A stretch of 64,000 nt of DNA, taken from an uncultured Clostridiaceae bacterium. GTDB lineage: Bacteria > Bacillota > Clostridia > Clostridiales > Clostridiaceae. Every line of letters begins with the position of its first letter. Within the stretch, counting starts at the first letter, position 1. The position numbers and the translations under genes were made by a program. Below the pieces are notes generated by a model, which was not told where the DNA came from, searched no databases, and saw only the letters and a list, made by a program, of their open reading frames with translations. Shown piece by piece: positions 34,571-44,972 of this stretch. The stretch covers positions 62,001 to 126,000 of the forward strand of contig CAMJGD010000005.1 in assembly GCA_946405135.1 (NCBI GenBank), given 5' to 3'.

Positions 34571-34616
34571 AATACCTTTAATTTTAACACAGAGAGGTTA
34601 AAAAGGAGTGATGTAT

Positions 34617-35540
34617 ATGTTAAAAGGCAGACATTTAATTGACCCAATGGATTTTACTTTAGAAGAAATTGAAGAAATACTGGAACTTGGAAAAGATATA
34701 TCAAAGGATCCAGAAAAGTTTACCCACTTGTGTGATGGAAAGATTTTAGCCACACTTTTTTATGAACCAAGTACTAGAACAAGATTTAGTTTTGAAGCTG
34801 CTATGTTAAGGCTTGGAGGAAGAGTAATAGGATTTTCTGAACCAAACTCCAGCTCTACAGCTAAAGGAGAAAGTATTGCTGATACTATAAGAACCATTAG
34901 CTGTTATGCAGATATAGCTGCTATGAGACACCCAAAAGAAGGCTCATCAAAAATAGCATCTTTATATTCTACCATACCTGTAATTAATGCAGGGGATGGT
35001 GGTCATCAACATCCAACTCAAACTCTTACAGATTTGCTCACCATAAAGAGCATAAAAGGTAATTTAAATAATAATATCATAGGCGTCTGTGGAGATTTGA
35101 AGTTTGGAAGAACAGTCCATTCCCTTATAAAAGCCATGTCTAGATACGATAATAATAAATTTATATTGATATCCCCAAAGGAATTAAAAGTACCAGACTA
35201 TATAACTAAAGAGGTGCTCATGAAGAAAAATATAGAGTTCTTAGAAGTAGAAAAGCTGGAAGAAGTTATAGAAAAACTGGATATACTCTATATGACAAGA
35301 GTGCAGAGAGAAAGATTTTTCAATGAAGAAGAGTATATAAGGCTTAAAGACAGCTATATTTTAGATAAAGGAAAAATGAGCCTGGCAAAAGAAGATATTA
35401 TGGTGCTTCATCCACTACCAAGAGTAAATGAAATAGATTATGAAGTGGATGAAGATAAGAGAGCATGCTATTTTAAGCAGGCAAAGTATGGAATGTATGT
35501 AAGAATGGCTTTAATATCTAAACTTTTGGGGGTGAAATAG
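34617..35540 (+). CDS. pyrB: Aspartate carbamoyltransferase catalytic chain
   Basis: 307 aa from ATG 34617, eight bases after AAAGGAG; earlier in-frame GTG and ATG codons crowd the site. Carbamoyl-phosphate loop [25 protein letters not shown], and HPLPR near the C-terminus are intact. Joins carbamoyl phosphate and aspartate, the first committed pyrimidine step. Followed one base later by the regulatory-chain gene, so it probably assembles into the E. coli-like holoenzyme with PyrI. Confidence 0.97.
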   Translation: MLKGRHLIDPMDFTLEEIEEILELGKDISKDPEKFTHLCDGKILATLFYEPSTRTRFSFEAAMLRLGGRVIGFSEPNSSSTAKGESIADTIRTISCYADIAAMRHPKEGSSKIASLYSTIPVINAGDGGHQHPTQTLTDLLTIKSIKGNLNNNIIGVCGDLKFGRTVHSLIKAMSRYDNNKFILISPKELKVPDYITKEVLMKKNIEFLEVEKLEEVIEKLDILYMTRVQRERFFNEEEYIRLKDSYILDKGKMSLAKEDIMVLHPLPRVNEIDYEVDEDKRACYFKQAKYGMYVRMALISKLLGVK

Positions 35541-35541
35541 T

Positions 35542-35979
35542 ATGGTCACTATAAATAGTATAAAAAAAGGCATAGTTATAGATCACATACATGCAGGTAT
35601 GGGAATAAAAATATTTAAATATTTAGGGCTAGATAAAGCAAATTACACTGTAGCTTTAATAATGAATGCTCCAAGCTTAAAGCTTGGAAGAAAAGACATA
35701 ATAAAAATAGAAAATGAATTAGATATTGACTATACCGTATTAGGAATATTAGATCCATCTATAACCATAGATATCATTGATAATGAAACTATAGTAAATA
35801 AAGTTAAACTTGAACTACCTGAAAATGTTGAAAATATAATAAAGTGTAAAAATCCCAGATGTATTACAACTCAAGAAAAATATGTTCCTCATAAGTTTGA
35901 TTTAAAGGATAAAGAAAAAGGAGAATATAGATGCTGCTATTGTGATGAAGTAGCTGAAATAGAAGAGTTACAATTTTAA
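35542..35979 (+). CDS. pyrI: Aspartate carbamoyltransferase regulatory chain
   Basis: 145 aa. An N-terminal nucleotide-binding domain (starting [18 protein letters not shown]) and a C-terminal zinc domain with four cysteines (CKNPRC ... CCYCDE). Binds CTP and ATP and tunes PyrB allosterically. Bacillus ATCase lacks this chain, so its presence means feedback control by CTP in addition to the PyrR leader. Confidence 0.96.
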   Translation: MVTINSIKKGIVIDHIHAGMGIKIFKYLGLDKANYTVALIMNAPSLKLGRKDIIKIENELDIDYTVLGILDPSITIDIIDNETIVNKVKLELPENVENIIKCKNPRCITTQEKYVPHKFDLKDKEKGEYRCCYCDEVAEIEELQF

Positions 35980-35997
35980 ACAAACAGGAGGAATATT

Positions 35998-37197
35998 ATG
36001 AATTTACTCATAAAGAATGTAAATATTGTAGACTGCTGTGAAAATTTTTATGGAGATATTTATATAGAGGATGGCAAGATAAAAGAAATAGGCCAAAACA
36101 TCTGTAAAGATTGCAGTATATTAGATGGGAAAAGCTATAAGCTTCTTCCCTCTTTTATAGAGCTGCATAGTCATTTTAGAGATCCTGGTTTTACTTATAA
36201 AGAAGATATATATTCAGGAAGCAGAGCAGCCTTAAAAGGCGGTTATACTGCAGTAAATCTTATGGCAAATACTAATCCAGTGTGTAGTGACAAAGAAGTC
36301 CTTCATTATGTACTTAAAAAAGCTAAAGATAATAATCTTATAGATATTCATCAATGTTTAAGTATAACAAAAAATATGGAAGGTAAGAGCATAGATCATC
36401 TAGATGATATAAAAGAAGAGGATAATATAAGATTTATTTCTGAAGATGGTAAGGGAGTTCTAAGCAGTAAAATAATGCTAGAGGCTATGATTAAAGCTAA
36501 GAAAAAAAATATAACTATAATATGTCATGAAGAAAATCCTGAACTATCTGAAATATCTATGAGACTTGCTGAAAACATTATGACTCTAAGAGACATAGAA
36601 TTATCAAAGTGTAGTGGATGCAGACTTCATATTGCTCACGTAAGCACTGAAGAATCTATGAAATATATAATAGATGCAAAAAATGAAGGCGCAAATATTA
36701 CCTGTGAAGTAACACCTCATCATATAGCGTTAACAGAAGAAACTTATTATAGAGTAAATCCTCCTTTGCGCAAAGAAAAAGACAGACAATTTTTAATAGA
36801 AGCTATTAAAAAAGGATATGTAGATGCTATAGCTACAGATCATGCACCTCACAGCAAAGAGGATAAAATTCAGGGAGCACCAGGATTGATAGGATTACAA
36901 ACTTCTTTTATGGTATGTTATACAAAATTAGTTAAAGAAGGTCATATTTCTATAAATAAACTTTCTGAAATGATGTCTTATAATCCTGGAAAGATAATGG
37001 GATTAAATAAAGGCAGAATAAGTATAGGATACGATGGAGATGTTATATTAGTTGATACAGATACAGAATATGAAATGAAGGAAGAATATATAGTATCAAA
37101 AAGCCATAATACTCCTTTTATCGGATTTAAAGGTTTTGGAAAGGTTATGGCTACAATTAGAGGGGGAGAAATTCTTTACAGGGAGGAAGGAATCTAA
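35998..37197 (+). CDS. pyrC: Dihydroorotase
   Basis: 399 aa, ATG after AGGAGG. Type I (PyrC/AllB-like) amidohydrolase: ELHSHFRDPG (metal-binding HxH), ICHEE, RLHIAHVSTEES and DAIATDHAPHS with the metal Asp. The usual carbamylated Lys of this type is not conspicuous. Cyclises carbamoyl aspartate to dihydroorotate. Its stop overlaps the pyrF start (TAATG), indicating coupled translation. Confidence 0.95.
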   Translation: MNLLIKNVNIVDCCENFYGDIYIEDGKIKEIGQNICKDCSILDGKSYKLLPSFIELHSHFRDPGFTYKEDIYSGSRAALKGGYTAVNLMANTNPVCSDKEVLHYVLKKAKDNNLIDIHQCLSITKNMEGKSIDHLDDIKEEDNIRFISEDGKGVLSSKIMLEAMIKAKKKNITIICHEENPELSEISMRLAENIMTLRDIELSKCSGCRLHIAHVSTEESMKYIIDAKNEGANITCEVTPHHIALTEETYYRVNPPLRKEKDRQFLIEAIKKGYVDAIATDHAPHSKEDKIQGAPGLIGLQTSFMVCYTKLVKEGHISINKLSEMMSYNPGKIMGLNKGRISIGYDGDVILVDTDTEYEMKEEYIVSKSHNTPFIGFKGFGKVMATIRGGEILYREEGI

Positions 37198-38066
37198 TGT
37201 ATATAGTGGATAAGCTCTACGACAGGGTAGAGAGTAAAGGATGGGTATGTGTTGGATTGGATACATCCATTGATTATATACCTGAATGTTTTAAAAATAA
37301 TTTCAATAATGCAGAAGACTTGCTCTTTAACTATAATAAAGCAATTATAGATGCTACTATGGATGAAGCAGCCTGCTACAAGGTGCAGATAGCTTATTAT
37401 GAAGCCCTTGGTATACAAGGATTAAAAGCCTATGCTAAAACATTAAAATATTTAAAGCATAGAGATTTAATTTCCATAGGTGATATAAAAAGAGGAGACA
37501 TAAAAGATACGGCTAAAATGTATGCAAAAGCTCATTTTGAAGGAGAATTTGAAGCGGATTTTATAACTTTAAATCCTTACATGGGATTGGATAGTATTGA
37601 TCCTTATAAAGATTATATAAAGCATGGACAAAAAGGTGTATTTATTCTGCTAAGAACTTCTAATAAAGGAGCTTCGGATATACAATACCTAAAGGATGAA
37701 AGCGGAAATAGAATATATAATATTATGGGTAAAAGAATAAATAGTATGGGAAAAGAATATTTAGGCACAAAAGGTTACAGCAATATAGGTGCAGTAGTAG
37801 GCTGTACTCATAGTGAAGAAGCTGAGAAAATAAGAAAAGAATATGATAGTACATTTTTCCTTATACCAGGATATGGAGCTCAGGGTGGAGCGGCTAAAGA
37901 TGTAGCTTCCTATCTTAAACAGGGCAATGGTGGAATTGTAAATTCCTCAAGAAAGATACTTTTAGCTTATAAAGAATATGAGAATAGAGAAAAAGAATTC
38001 TCTTTATGTGCAAGGGAAGAAGTGTTAAGAATGAAAAAGGATATAGAATGTGCGTTAAGAAAGTAA
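37197..38066 (+). CDS. pyrF: Orotidine-5'-phosphate decarboxylase, type 2
   Basis: 289 aa, the longer subfamily 2 form. SIGDIKRGDIKDTAKMY carries the catalytic Asp/Lys network (DxKxxD variant), and FFLIPGYGAQGG with NSSRKIL bind the phosphate. Produces UMP by decarboxylating OMP. Overlaps pyrC by one base and precedes pyrK by 12 bases. Confidence 0.95.
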   Translation: MYIVDKLYDRVESKGWVCVGLDTSIDYIPECFKNNFNNAEDLLFNYNKAIIDATMDEAACYKVQIAYYEALGIQGLKAYAKTLKYLKHRDLISIGDIKRGDIKDTAKMYAKAHFEGEFEADFITLNPYMGLDSIDPYKDYIKHGQKGVFILLRTSNKGASDIQYLKDESGNRIYNIMGKRINSMGKEYLGTKGYSNIGAVVGCTHSEEAEKIRKEYDSTFFLIPGYGAQGGAAKDVASYLKQGNGGIVNSSRKILLAYKEYENREKEFSLCAREEVLRMKKDIECALRK

Positions 38067-38078
38067 TGGAGGATTAAT

Positions 38079-38834
38079 ATGAAAAGGGATTATTGCATAA
38101 GAAAAATCTTTCATAATCATAAAGTTGCTGAAAATATATATAAGCTTTCTATAGAAAAATTAGAAGAAGATCAGAATGCTATGCCTGGGCAATTTTATAT
38201 GCTTAAAACTCTTAATAAAGGAGCTACATTAGGAAGACCTATAAGCTTATATGATGTAGAAGGACATGCAATAGAGTTTTTGTATGAAGCAGTAGGAAAA
38301 GGAACAAATTATATAAGTGAATTGGGTGAAGGAGATACTATCGAGGTTTTAGGACCTTTAGGCAATGGATTTCCTTTAGATGAAGCAGAAGGAGCCATAG
38401 CGATAGTAGCAGGCGGAATAGGCATAGCCCCTATGCATGAGTTGATAAAGAGAATAAAGATCAGCAGAGGAAATAAAAAGATTGATTTATATGCAGGTTT
38501 TAGAGATGAAGTTTATGAGATAGAAGAAATAAAACCTTTTATAAATGACTTGATCATAAGTACAGATAACGGAAACAAGGGCTATAAAGGATTTATTACG
38601 GATCATATAGATGTTTCAAAATATGATGTAATCTTTTGCTGCGGACCAGAGATTATGATGAAAAAAATAGTTAATAACTGCAAAGCTTATAATACCAAAG
38701 TTTATGTTTCTATGGAAAGTCATATGGCCTGTGGTATAGGGGCATGTCTTGTATGTACTTGTAAAACAAAATTTGGCGGTAAACAGGTGTGTAAAGATGG
38801 TCCCGTATTTTTAGGTTATGATTTGAATTTTTAA
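38079..38834 (+). CDS. pyrK: Dihydroorotate dehydrogenase B, electron-transfer subunit
   Basis: 251 aa, ATG after TGGAGG. FAD-binding half: LGRPISLYD, and IVAGGIGIAPM for the nucleotide. C-terminal [2Fe-2S] site with four cysteines: CGIGACLVCTCK then VCKDGPVF. Passes electrons from dihydroorotate oxidation in PyrD to NAD+. The neighbouring PyrD is of the 1B class that requires this partner, a good internal consistency check. Confidence 0.96.
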   Translation: MKRDYCIRKIFHNHKVAENIYKLSIEKLEEDQNAMPGQFYMLKTLNKGATLGRPISLYDVEGHAIEFLYEAVGKGTNYISELGEGDTIEVLGPLGNGFPLDEAEGAIAIVAGGIGIAPMHELIKRIKISRGNKKIDLYAGFRDEVYEIEEIKPFINDLIISTDNGNKGYKGFITDHIDVSKYDVIFCCGPEIMMKKIVNNCKAYNTKVYVSMESHMACGIGACLVCTCKTKFGGKQVCKDGPVFLGYDLNF

Positions 38835-38909
38835 AGAAAAATATTTAGATAATTGAATGGTATTTTATAATGCCTTGTACATTGTATGTTTTTATGGAAG
38901 GGGAAAGCT

Positions 38910-39806
38910 ATGAATATAACTTTAAATGGTATAGAATTTAAAAACCCAGTAATAGCTGCCTCAGGGACCTTTGGATTTGGCACAGAATACAATGACTACT
39001 ACGATGTAGGTATACTTGGAGGAATATGCACTAAAGGTCTTACTTTAAAAGAGAGAGCAGGTAATGAGGGGATAAGAATTTATGAGACTCCTTCAGGAAT
39101 TTTAAATAGCGTAGGATTGCAGAATCCTGGAATAGACAAATTTATAAAATATGAGCTTCCTAGGATGAAAAAGTTTAATACAAATATAATAGCTAATGTA
39201 GGGGGAGCTGACATAGAAGAATATGAGGAAAGTATTACCAAACTAAATGATACAGAAGTAGATATTATTGAACTCAATATATCTTGTCCAAATGTAAAAT
39301 CTGGAGGAATGGCTTTTGGAATAAAGTCAGATGTTGCTTATGAAGTGGTAACAAAAGCAAAAAAGTTAAGTAAAAAGCCTTTAATGGTTAAACTGTCACC
39401 TAATGCAGAAAATATTGTAGACATGGCATATAGATGCTGCGAGGCAGGAGCGGACAGTCTATCTCTTATAAATACTATAAAAGCTATGGCTATAGATATA
39501 AAAAGTAAAAGACCTGTATTTAACAATGTGTTTGCTGGACTTTCAGGTGCGGCTATTAAACCTGTTGCTCTTAGGATGGTTTATGAAGTATCAAAAACAG
39601 TTAAGGTTCCAGTTGTAGGAATTGGCGGCATAACTACTGCAGAAGATGCTATTGAGTTTATTATGGCAGGAGCTTCGGCTATTCAAATAGGTACAGTAAA
39701 CTTTGCAAATATAAAATCAGGTATAGAAATAGTAGAAGGATTAGAAAATTACATGAAAAAACAGGGCATAAAGAGTATTGACGAAATAAAAGGTGCAGCT
39801 TGGTAA
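38910..39806 (+). CDS. pyrD: Dihydroorotate dehydrogenase B, catalytic subunit
   Basis: 298 aa from ATG 38910, which follows AAGGGGAAAG; the longer frame from 38886 has no site. FMN-barrel motifs: [32 protein letters not shown] (with the catalytic Cys loop of class 1B), and [12 protein letters not shown]. Oxidises dihydroorotate to orotate with electrons going to PyrK. A 75-base gap after pyrK shows no hairpin. Confidence 0.96.
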   Translation: MNITLNGIEFKNPVIAASGTFGFGTEYNDYYDVGILGGICTKGLTLKERAGNEGIRIYETPSGILNSVGLQNPGIDKFIKYELPRMKKFNTNIIANVGGADIEEYEESITKLNDTEVDIIELNISCPNVKSGGMAFGIKSDVAYEVVTKAKKLSKKPLMVKLSPNAENIVDMAYRCCEAGADSLSLINTIKAMAIDIKSKRPVFNNVFAGLSGAAIKPVALRMVYEVSKTVKVPVVGIGGITTAEDAIEFIMAGASAIQIGTVNFANIKSGIEIVEGLENYMKKQGIKSIDEIKGAAW

Positions 39807-39836
39807 ATTTAGCATGAAATAAAAGGAGTGGTTTTG

Positions 39837-40394
39837 TTGATAATAGATATAATGAAAGAATGCGGAGCTATTTTAGAAGGTCATTTCCTTCTTTCTTCAG
39901 GAAGGCATAGCGATAAATATTGTCAGTGCGCTAAACTTCTTCAGTATCCTGATAAAGCTGAAATAGTTTTAAGAGAAGTAGCTGATAAGCTTAAAGAAAT
40001 AGATTTTGATATAGTAGTTGGTCCTGCTATGGGAGGAATTTTAGTGGCCTACGAATTAGGAAGACAGCTTGGTAAGCCTGCTATATTTACAGAAAGAGAA
40101 AATGGTAATATGTCCCTAAGAAGAGGCTTTGAGATTAAACAGGGACAGAAGGTTATTATTACAGAGGATGTTATAACTACAGGAAAATCCTATAAAGAGA
40201 CAAAAGAGGTTATAGAAAGATTGGGCGGTGAGATAATAGCTATAGCATGCATAGTAGATAGAAGTAATCATATCAATGAAGAGCTACCTATTTACAGTGC
40301 TGTAAGACTTAATATAGAAAGCTATGAAAAGGATGGATGTCCTCTCTGCAAAAAAAATATACCTTGTATTAAACCTGGCAGCAGAAATATATAG
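39837..40394 (+). CDS. pyrE: Orotate phosphoribosyltransferase
   Basis: About 185 aa. Start taken as TTG 39837, eight bases after AAAAGGAG; TTG 39834 is equally possible and GTG 39828 overlaps the site. [15 protein letters not shown] at the N-terminus and the PRPP loop [13 protein letters not shown] are clear. A Cys-rich tail ([15 protein letters not shown]) is typical of the clostridial form. Attaches ribose-5-phosphate to orotate, giving OMP. Last gene of the pyr operon; pyrAA and pyrAB are not present here. Confidence 0.94.
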   Translation: MIIDIMKECGAILEGHFLLSSGRHSDKYCQCAKLLQYPDKAEIVLREVADKLKEIDFDIVVGPAMGGILVAYELGRQLGKPAIFTERENGNMSLRRGFEIKQGQKVIITEDVITTGKSYKETKEVIERLGGEIIAIACIVDRSNHINEELPIYSAVRLNIESYEKDGCPLCKKNIPCIKPGSRNI

Positions 40395-40474
40395 CTAGAA
40401 GTTGTTTCAAAAAGTATTGTATATTAAATAATTTTTATAAAGTTTATAAATTGAAATTATAAAAAGGTAAATTG

Positions 40475-40530
40475 TACCCTGTAAGATAGACATAGAAAAG
40501 AGAATGTGTTAACTTACAGGGTATTTTTTT
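40475..40530 (+). terminator. Terminator of the pyr operon
   Basis: TACCCTGTAAG (40475-40485) pairs with CTTACAGGGTA (40513-40523), then seven T. Confidence 0.88.
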
Positions 40531-40597
40531 ACTTAAGATTAAGTAAAAACTGTCCCTTAACATTTAATAAGAAAAATGTAATAAAAGCTAGAAGGAA

Positions 40598-40613
40598 TGT
40601 TAAATATTTAACA
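40598..40613. promoter_or_regulatory. Rex-like operator upstream of pflB (site 1)
   Basis: TGTTAAATATTTAACA is a perfect palindrome fitting the Rex consensus TTGTTAANNNNTTAACAA except for the outermost bases. Rex is a redox repressor sensing NADH/NAD+. It lies about 380 bases ahead of pflB in a 600-base, very AT-rich gap. Confidence 0.55.
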
Positions 40614-40880
40614 AAAATAATCGTAAAATTATGTATAAGAATGTATATAATACAAAATAATACATACTTAATGTAGTAATCATACAAATTATTCTTTGTA
40701 GTATTATGTTGAAATATTAAGAATAATAATATATGACAGATTTATATTAGTTTATATATATTACAATAAGCTGTTATAATTTTATATATAAACTGTTATA
40801 ATATATAAAATTAAAAATAAATAATAAGAATAATAATAATTTTACAATAATAAAAAATAATTTTAATATTACAACATTAA

Positions 40881-40897
40881 GGTTAAAGTATTAACAA
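40881..40897. promoter_or_regulatory. Rex-like operator upstream of pflB (site 2)
   Basis: GGTTAAAGTATTAACAA keeps GTTAA-N4-TTAACAA, the core of the Rex site, about 100 bases before the pflB start. The rest of the gap (40531-40995) is AT-rich with no small gene that I can support. Confidence 0.5.
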
Positions 40898-40995
40898 AAT
40901 TAATTTTATGATATATAATAAAATTTGTAAGATACATTTATACTTTTACAAAAAAGTAGCTAAATTTTAATTATTATAAGTTAAGGAGGTATTTT

Positions 40996-43221
40996 ATGTT
41001 TAATTCATGGGAAGGTTTTAAAAAAGGTATTTGGACAGAAAAGATAGACGTTAGAAATTTTATACAGAAGAATTATAAGTTATATGAAGGTGATAAAAAC
41101 TTTTTAACAGTTCCTTCAGAAAAAACTAAAAAGGTATGGGAAAAAGCTAGTTCACTTATAATGGAAGAAATTAAAAAAGGAATAATAGATGTAGCTGTAG
41201 ATAGAGTATCAGGTATTGATAATTATGAACCTGGATATATCGATAAAGATAATGAAGTTATAGTAGGATTGCAGACTGATGCTCCTCTTAAAAGAATAGT
41301 AAATCCTTGGGGTGGCTGGAGAATGGTAGAACAGTCTTTGGAATCTTATGGATATGAGTTAGATAAAAATATAGAAGAATACTTTCCTAAGTATAGAAAA
41401 ACTCATAATGATGGAGTATTTGATGCTTATACAGAAGAAATAAGGACAGCTAGATCTGTAGGCCTTTTAACTGGATTGCCAGATGCTTATGGAAGAGGAA
41501 GAATCATAGGAGACTATAGAAGAGTAGCTTTATACGGAGTAGACTTTTTAATTGAACAAAAGAAAAAAGATTTAAAAGAACTAAAAGGTGATATGCTTGA
41601 AGAGCTAATAAAGAAAAGAGAAGAAGTAAGTGAACAGATAAGAGCATTAGAAGCTATGAAATCTATGGCATCAAAGTATGGAGTAGATATCGGAAAGCCA
41701 GCAGCTAATGCTAAAGAAGCGGTTCAAGCTGTATATATGGGTTATTTAGCAGCGGTAAAAGAAAATAATGGAGCTGCTATGTCATTAGGCAGAACAAGTA
41801 CATTCCTTGATATATATATTGAAAGGGACTTAGAAAAGGGAATTTTGACAGAAGAAGAAGCACAAGAACTTATAGATCAGTTTGTTATTAAATTAAGATT
41901 AGTTAGACACCTGAGAACTCCTGAATATAATGATTTGTTTGCAGGAGATCCAACTTGGGTAACAGAATCTATTGGAGGAGTAAGCACCAATGGCAAACCA
42001 CTTGTAACAAAGAATTCCTTTAGATTTTTACACACTTTAGTAAGTTTAGGATCAGCTCCAGAACCAAATATGACAGTGCTTTGGTCAGAGAAGCTTCCTG
42101 AAAACTTCAAAAAGTTCTGTGCTGAAATGTCTATATTAACTGACTCTATACAGTATGAGAATGATGATGTAATGAGACCATTATATGGTGATGACTATGC
42201 CATAGCATGTTGTGTATCTGCTATGCAGGTAGGTAAGCAAATGCAGTTCTTTGGTGCAAGATGCAACCTGGCAAAAGCTCTTCTTTACTCTATAAATGGT
42301 GGAGTAGATGAGAAAAAAGGCAGACTTGTAGTACCTAGCATAGAAAAAATTGAAGATGAAGTACTAGATTATAATAAAGTAAAAGAAAATTACTTTAAAG
42401 TAATGGAATATGTAGCAGGTTTATATGTAAATACCATGAATATAATTCATTACATGCACGATAAATATGCTTATGAAGCAGGTCAAATGGCACTTCATGA
42501 TACAGAAGTAGGAAGGCTTATGGCTTTTGGTATTGCAGGACTTTCTGTAGCTGCTGATTCATTAAGTGCTATTAAATATGCAAAGGTTAAGCCTATAAGG
42601 GAAAATGGAATAGCTGTGGATTTTGAAATAGAAGGGGATTTCCCTAAGTATGGAAATGATGATGATAGAGTAGATGATATTGCTGTAGAAATAGTAGATA
42701 AATTCTCAAAAGAATTGAAGAAACATCCTACTTATAGAAACGCTAAACATACTTTATCAGTATTAACTATAACTTCAAATGTTGTATATGGTAAGAAGAC
42801 TGGAGCTACTCCTGATGGAAGAGGCACAGGAGTTCCTTTTGCACCTGGAGCAAATCCAATGCATGGAAGAGATATAGAAGGTGCTCTTGCTTCCCTAAAT
42901 TCAGTAGCTAAGGTGCCATATAGTCCATGCTGCGAAGATGGAGTTTCAAATACTTTCTCTATAGTACCAGAAGCGCTAGGAAAAGAATCAAAAACTCAAA
43001 TAGATAATTTAGCGGCAGTGTTAGATGGGTATTTTAGCCAAGGAGCTCATCATTTAAATGTAAATGTGCTGCAAAGAGAAACTCTTTTAGATGCTATGGA
43101 ACATCCAGAAAAATATCCAACTTTAACTATAAGAGTATCTGGTTATGCTGTAAATTTCAATAGATTATCAAAAGAACAGCAGATGGAAGTTATAAATAGA
43201 ACTTTCCATGAAAAAATGTAA
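40996..43221 (+). CDS. pflB: Formate C-acetyltransferase (pyruvate formate-lyase)
   Basis: 741 aa, ATG after AAGGAGG. The catalytic Cys pair is in [11 protein letters not shown] (about residue 412) and the glycyl-radical site is RVSGYAVNF close to the C-terminus, both intact. Converts pyruvate and CoA to acetyl-CoA and formate without oxygen. The activating enzyme gene follows. Choline TMA-lyase and glycerol dehydratase relatives lack the CC pair, so the PFL assignment is firm. Confidence 0.97.
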   Translation: MFNSWEGFKKGIWTEKIDVRNFIQKNYKLYEGDKNFLTVPSEKTKKVWEKASSLIMEEIKKGIIDVAVDRVSGIDNYEPGYIDKDNEVIVGLQTDAPLKRIVNPWGGWRMVEQSLESYGYELDKNIEEYFPKYRKTHNDGVFDAYTEEIRTARSVGLLTGLPDAYGRGRIIGDYRRVALYGVDFLIEQKKKDLKELKGDMLEELIKKREEVSEQIRALEAMKSMASKYGVDIGKPAANAKEAVQAVYMGYLAAVKENNGAAMSLGRTSTFLDIYIERDLEKGILTEEEAQELIDQFVIKLRLVRHLRTPEYNDLFAGDPTWVTESIGGVSTNGKPLVTKNSFRFLHTLVSLGSAPEPNMTVLWSEKLPENFKKFCAEMSILTDSIQYENDDVMRPLYGDDYAIACCVSAMQVGKQMQFFGARCNLAKALLYSINGGVDEKKGRLVVPSIEKIEDEVLDYNKVKENYFKVMEYVAGLYVNTMNIIHYMHDKYAYEAGQMALHDTEVGRLMAFGIAGLSVAADSLSAIKYAKVKPIRENGIAVDFEIEGDFPKYGNDDDRVDDIAVEIVDKFSKELKKHPTYRNAKHTLSVLTITSNVVYGKKTGATPDGRGTGVPFAPGANPMHGRDIEGALASLNSVAKVPYSPCCEDGVSNTFSIVPEALGKESKTQIDNLAAVLDGYFSQGAHHLNVNVLQRETLLDAMEHPEKYPTLTIRVSGYAVNFNRLSKEQQMEVINRTFHEKM

Positions 43222-43227
43222 TATATA

Positions 43228-43250
43228 GAAGGCTTCTTTAGAAGCCTTCC
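43228..43250 (+). other. Hairpin between pflB and pflA
   Basis: GAAGGCTTC (43228-43236) and GAAGCCTTC (43241-43249), four-base loop, weak T tail. May act as a partial terminator or as a 3' stabiliser, giving more pflB than pflA message. Confidence 0.55.
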
Positions 43251-43274
43251 TTAAAATCAGTAAGGAGAATTAAA

Positions 43275-43991
43275 ATGAAAGGCAGAATTCACTCTATAGA
43301 AACTATGGGACTTGTAGATGGACCAGGCATAAGAGTGGTGGTATTTTTTCAAGGATGCAGCTTAAGATGTGCTTATTGCCATAATCCAGATACTTGGGCT
43401 TTTAAAGATGGGAAAGAAATTACCCCAGAAGAACTATTTAAAAAAATATATAAATATAAGCCTTATTTTGACAGGTCAAAGGGTGGAGTAACCTTTTCCG
43501 GCGGTGAACCGCTGATGCAACCGGAATTTCTCATAGAAATATTAAAATTATGCAAAGAAAGTGGCATTCACACTACAATTGATACGGCAGGATATGGTAA
43601 GGGCAATTATGATGAAATCTTGAAATATACGGATCTAGTAATTTTTGATATGAAGCATATATCAAAGGAAGGATACACAGATTTAGTAGGTAAAGACGGA
43701 AGTGAAAGTTTGAGATTTCTAGAGTGTGCCGAAAAATATGACACAAAGCTTTGGATTAGGCATGTAGTAGTACCGGGTATAACTGATGGAGAACATCATA
43801 TTGAAAAGCTTGGAAGTATATTAAAAAATATAGAAAATATAGAAAAAGTAGAGCTGCTTCCTTATCATGTTTTAGGAATAAATAAATATGAAGTGATGGG
43901 TATAAAGTATAGGCTAGAAGGCGTGGAGCCTATGGATAAAAATATATGTAAATATTTAGAACAAAAATTAATAGATATATTAAATAAATGA
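43275..43991 (+). CDS. pflA: Pyruvate formate-lyase activating enzyme (radical SAM)
   Basis: 238 aa. The [4Fe-4S] motif GCSLRCAYCHNPDTW (CX3CX2C) sits near residue 30, and TFSGGEPLMQ is the SAM-binding Gly-Gly-Glu. No extra ferredoxin insert, matching the short true PflA type. It generates the glycyl radical on PflB anaerobically. Located 53 bases after pflB, same strand. Confidence 0.96.
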   Translation: MKGRIHSIETMGLVDGPGIRVVVFFQGCSLRCAYCHNPDTWAFKDGKEITPEELFKKIYKYKPYFDRSKGGVTFSGGEPLMQPEFLIEILKLCKESGIHTTIDTAGYGKGNYDEILKYTDLVIFDMKHISKEGYTDLVGKDGSESLRFLECAEKYDTKLWIRHVVVPGITDGEHHIEKLGSILKNIENIEKVELLPYHVLGINKYEVMGIKYRLEGVEPMDKNICKYLEQKLIDILNK

Positions 43992-44021
43992 TAATGGACG
44001 ATTTAATTATATATAAAAGAT

Positions 44022-44072
44022 GATCAATGCTGGCAATACTCCAAATATGGAGCGTTGTCAGCATTGATTTTA
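44022..44072. terminator. Bidirectional terminator after pflA
   Basis: ATCAATGCTGGCAA pairs with TTGTCAGCATTGAT, with a further TACTCC/GGAGCG-like extension, then TTTTATT. Confidence 0.8.
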
Positions 44073-44082
44073 TTAATAAATT

Positions 44083-44433
44083 TTATTCCCAATAGCAATA
44101 ATATAGACAATTTTCTAAAATGGGAATTCCGCTTTCTATTATAACATTACTGTCTATGGGCATTTTTCTATATTGTTTTCTTGTTCCATCTTGAAATATG
44201 CATTCAATCATTCTTCCATGCTTAAACAATTCATTAGCCTTTTCGTAACTTATAGGGGAAATAATACTCCATTTATCGTTTAAGCTCATTCTATCGTAGC
44301 CTGTATTTTTAACATTGATGTACTTTTCGTCACCTTCTGTTCCTACTATACAGCCTTTAGAATTGATAGCTTTAAATGTTGGATTTTCTTTAAGAACCTT
44401 TAACATATCAATAGTCTCAAGAACCTTATTCAT
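44083..44433 (-). CDS. Hypothetical protein
   Basis: I do not recognise this 116-aa protein. ATG after AAAGGAGAGG. Mixed alpha/beta, no signal peptide or membrane helix; two Trp-containing stretches (LNDKWSIISP and YYCYWE at the very end) and Lys/Glu-rich helices. The N-terminal helix MNKVLETIDMLKVLKENP resembles start regions of small phage-associated proteins, but no other phage gene is nearby. Single gene, convergent with pflA. Confidence 0.6.
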   Translation of the reverse strand: MNKVLETIDMLKVLKENPTFKAINSKGCIVGTEGDEKYINVKNTGYDRMSLNDKWSIISPISYEKANELFKHGRMIECIFQDGTRKQYRKMPIDSNVIIESGIPILENCLYYCYWE

Positions 44434-44601
44434 TTAATCCTCTCCTTTACCCAATATTATTATTTATGATAAATAATAACAAATAAGGTTATAGAGTACA
44501 ATACCTATATACTATTGATACGTAAAAAACACATAAAAAACTAAATATTTTGAAAATTTAATATAATTTTAATAATTTATTAAAATATAATTGATGAAAT
44601 A

Positions 44602-44636
44602 AAAGCTGTATATTAAAATAGCTAATATACAGCTTT
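44602..44636. terminator. Terminator of the rubredoxin gene
   Basis: Perfect 14-bp arms AAAGCTGTATATTA and TAATATACAGCTTT around a seven-base loop, T-rich on the minus strand (TTTTATTTC). Confidence 0.8.
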
Positions 44637-44651
44637 ATGATATACTGTAGA

Positions 44652-44813
44652 TTATTCAGTTGGCTCAAACTGGTCTTTACTTACACCACATAGTGGGCAA
44701 ACCCAATCTTCAGGAATGTTTTCGAAAGAAGTTCCAGGAGCGACTCCATTATCTTCATCACCTACAGCAGGATCATAAACATAACCGCACACTGTACAAA
44801 TATATTTTTGCAT
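44652..44813 (-). CDS. Rubredoxin
   Basis: 53 aa. Both iron-binding CxxC loops are present: [12 protein letters not shown] near the N-terminus and [13 protein letters not shown] near the C-terminus, with the conserved aromatic residues and the [11 protein letters not shown] segment between them. ATG at 44813 after AAGGAGG. A small redox carrier with one Fe(Cys)4 centre, in anaerobes often feeding rubrerythrin, flavodiiron proteins or superoxide reductase for oxygen and peroxide detoxification. None of those partners is in the window. Size and motifs leave little doubt. Confidence 0.97.
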   Translation of the reverse strand: MQKYICTVCGYVYDPAVGDEDNGVAPGTSFENIPEDWVCPLCGVSKDQFEPTE

Positions 44814-44972
44814 TACTATTCCTCCTTAATATTAATAATTAATATCCAACGAAAAAATATATTTAATAATATTTAATGAATATATTATAACCAAATTTAA
44901 TGCTTTTTACAAGTATTTCATTAGATAATATAGAATAAATTAGTAGTAAAAATAATTTAAGAGGGTGTTAGT

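Noticed and set aside
44660-44842. Plus-strand open frame of 60 codons over the rubredoxin gene
   Set aside because: It is the complement of the rubredoxin gene, which has both CxxC motifs and an AAGGAGG site on the minus strand.
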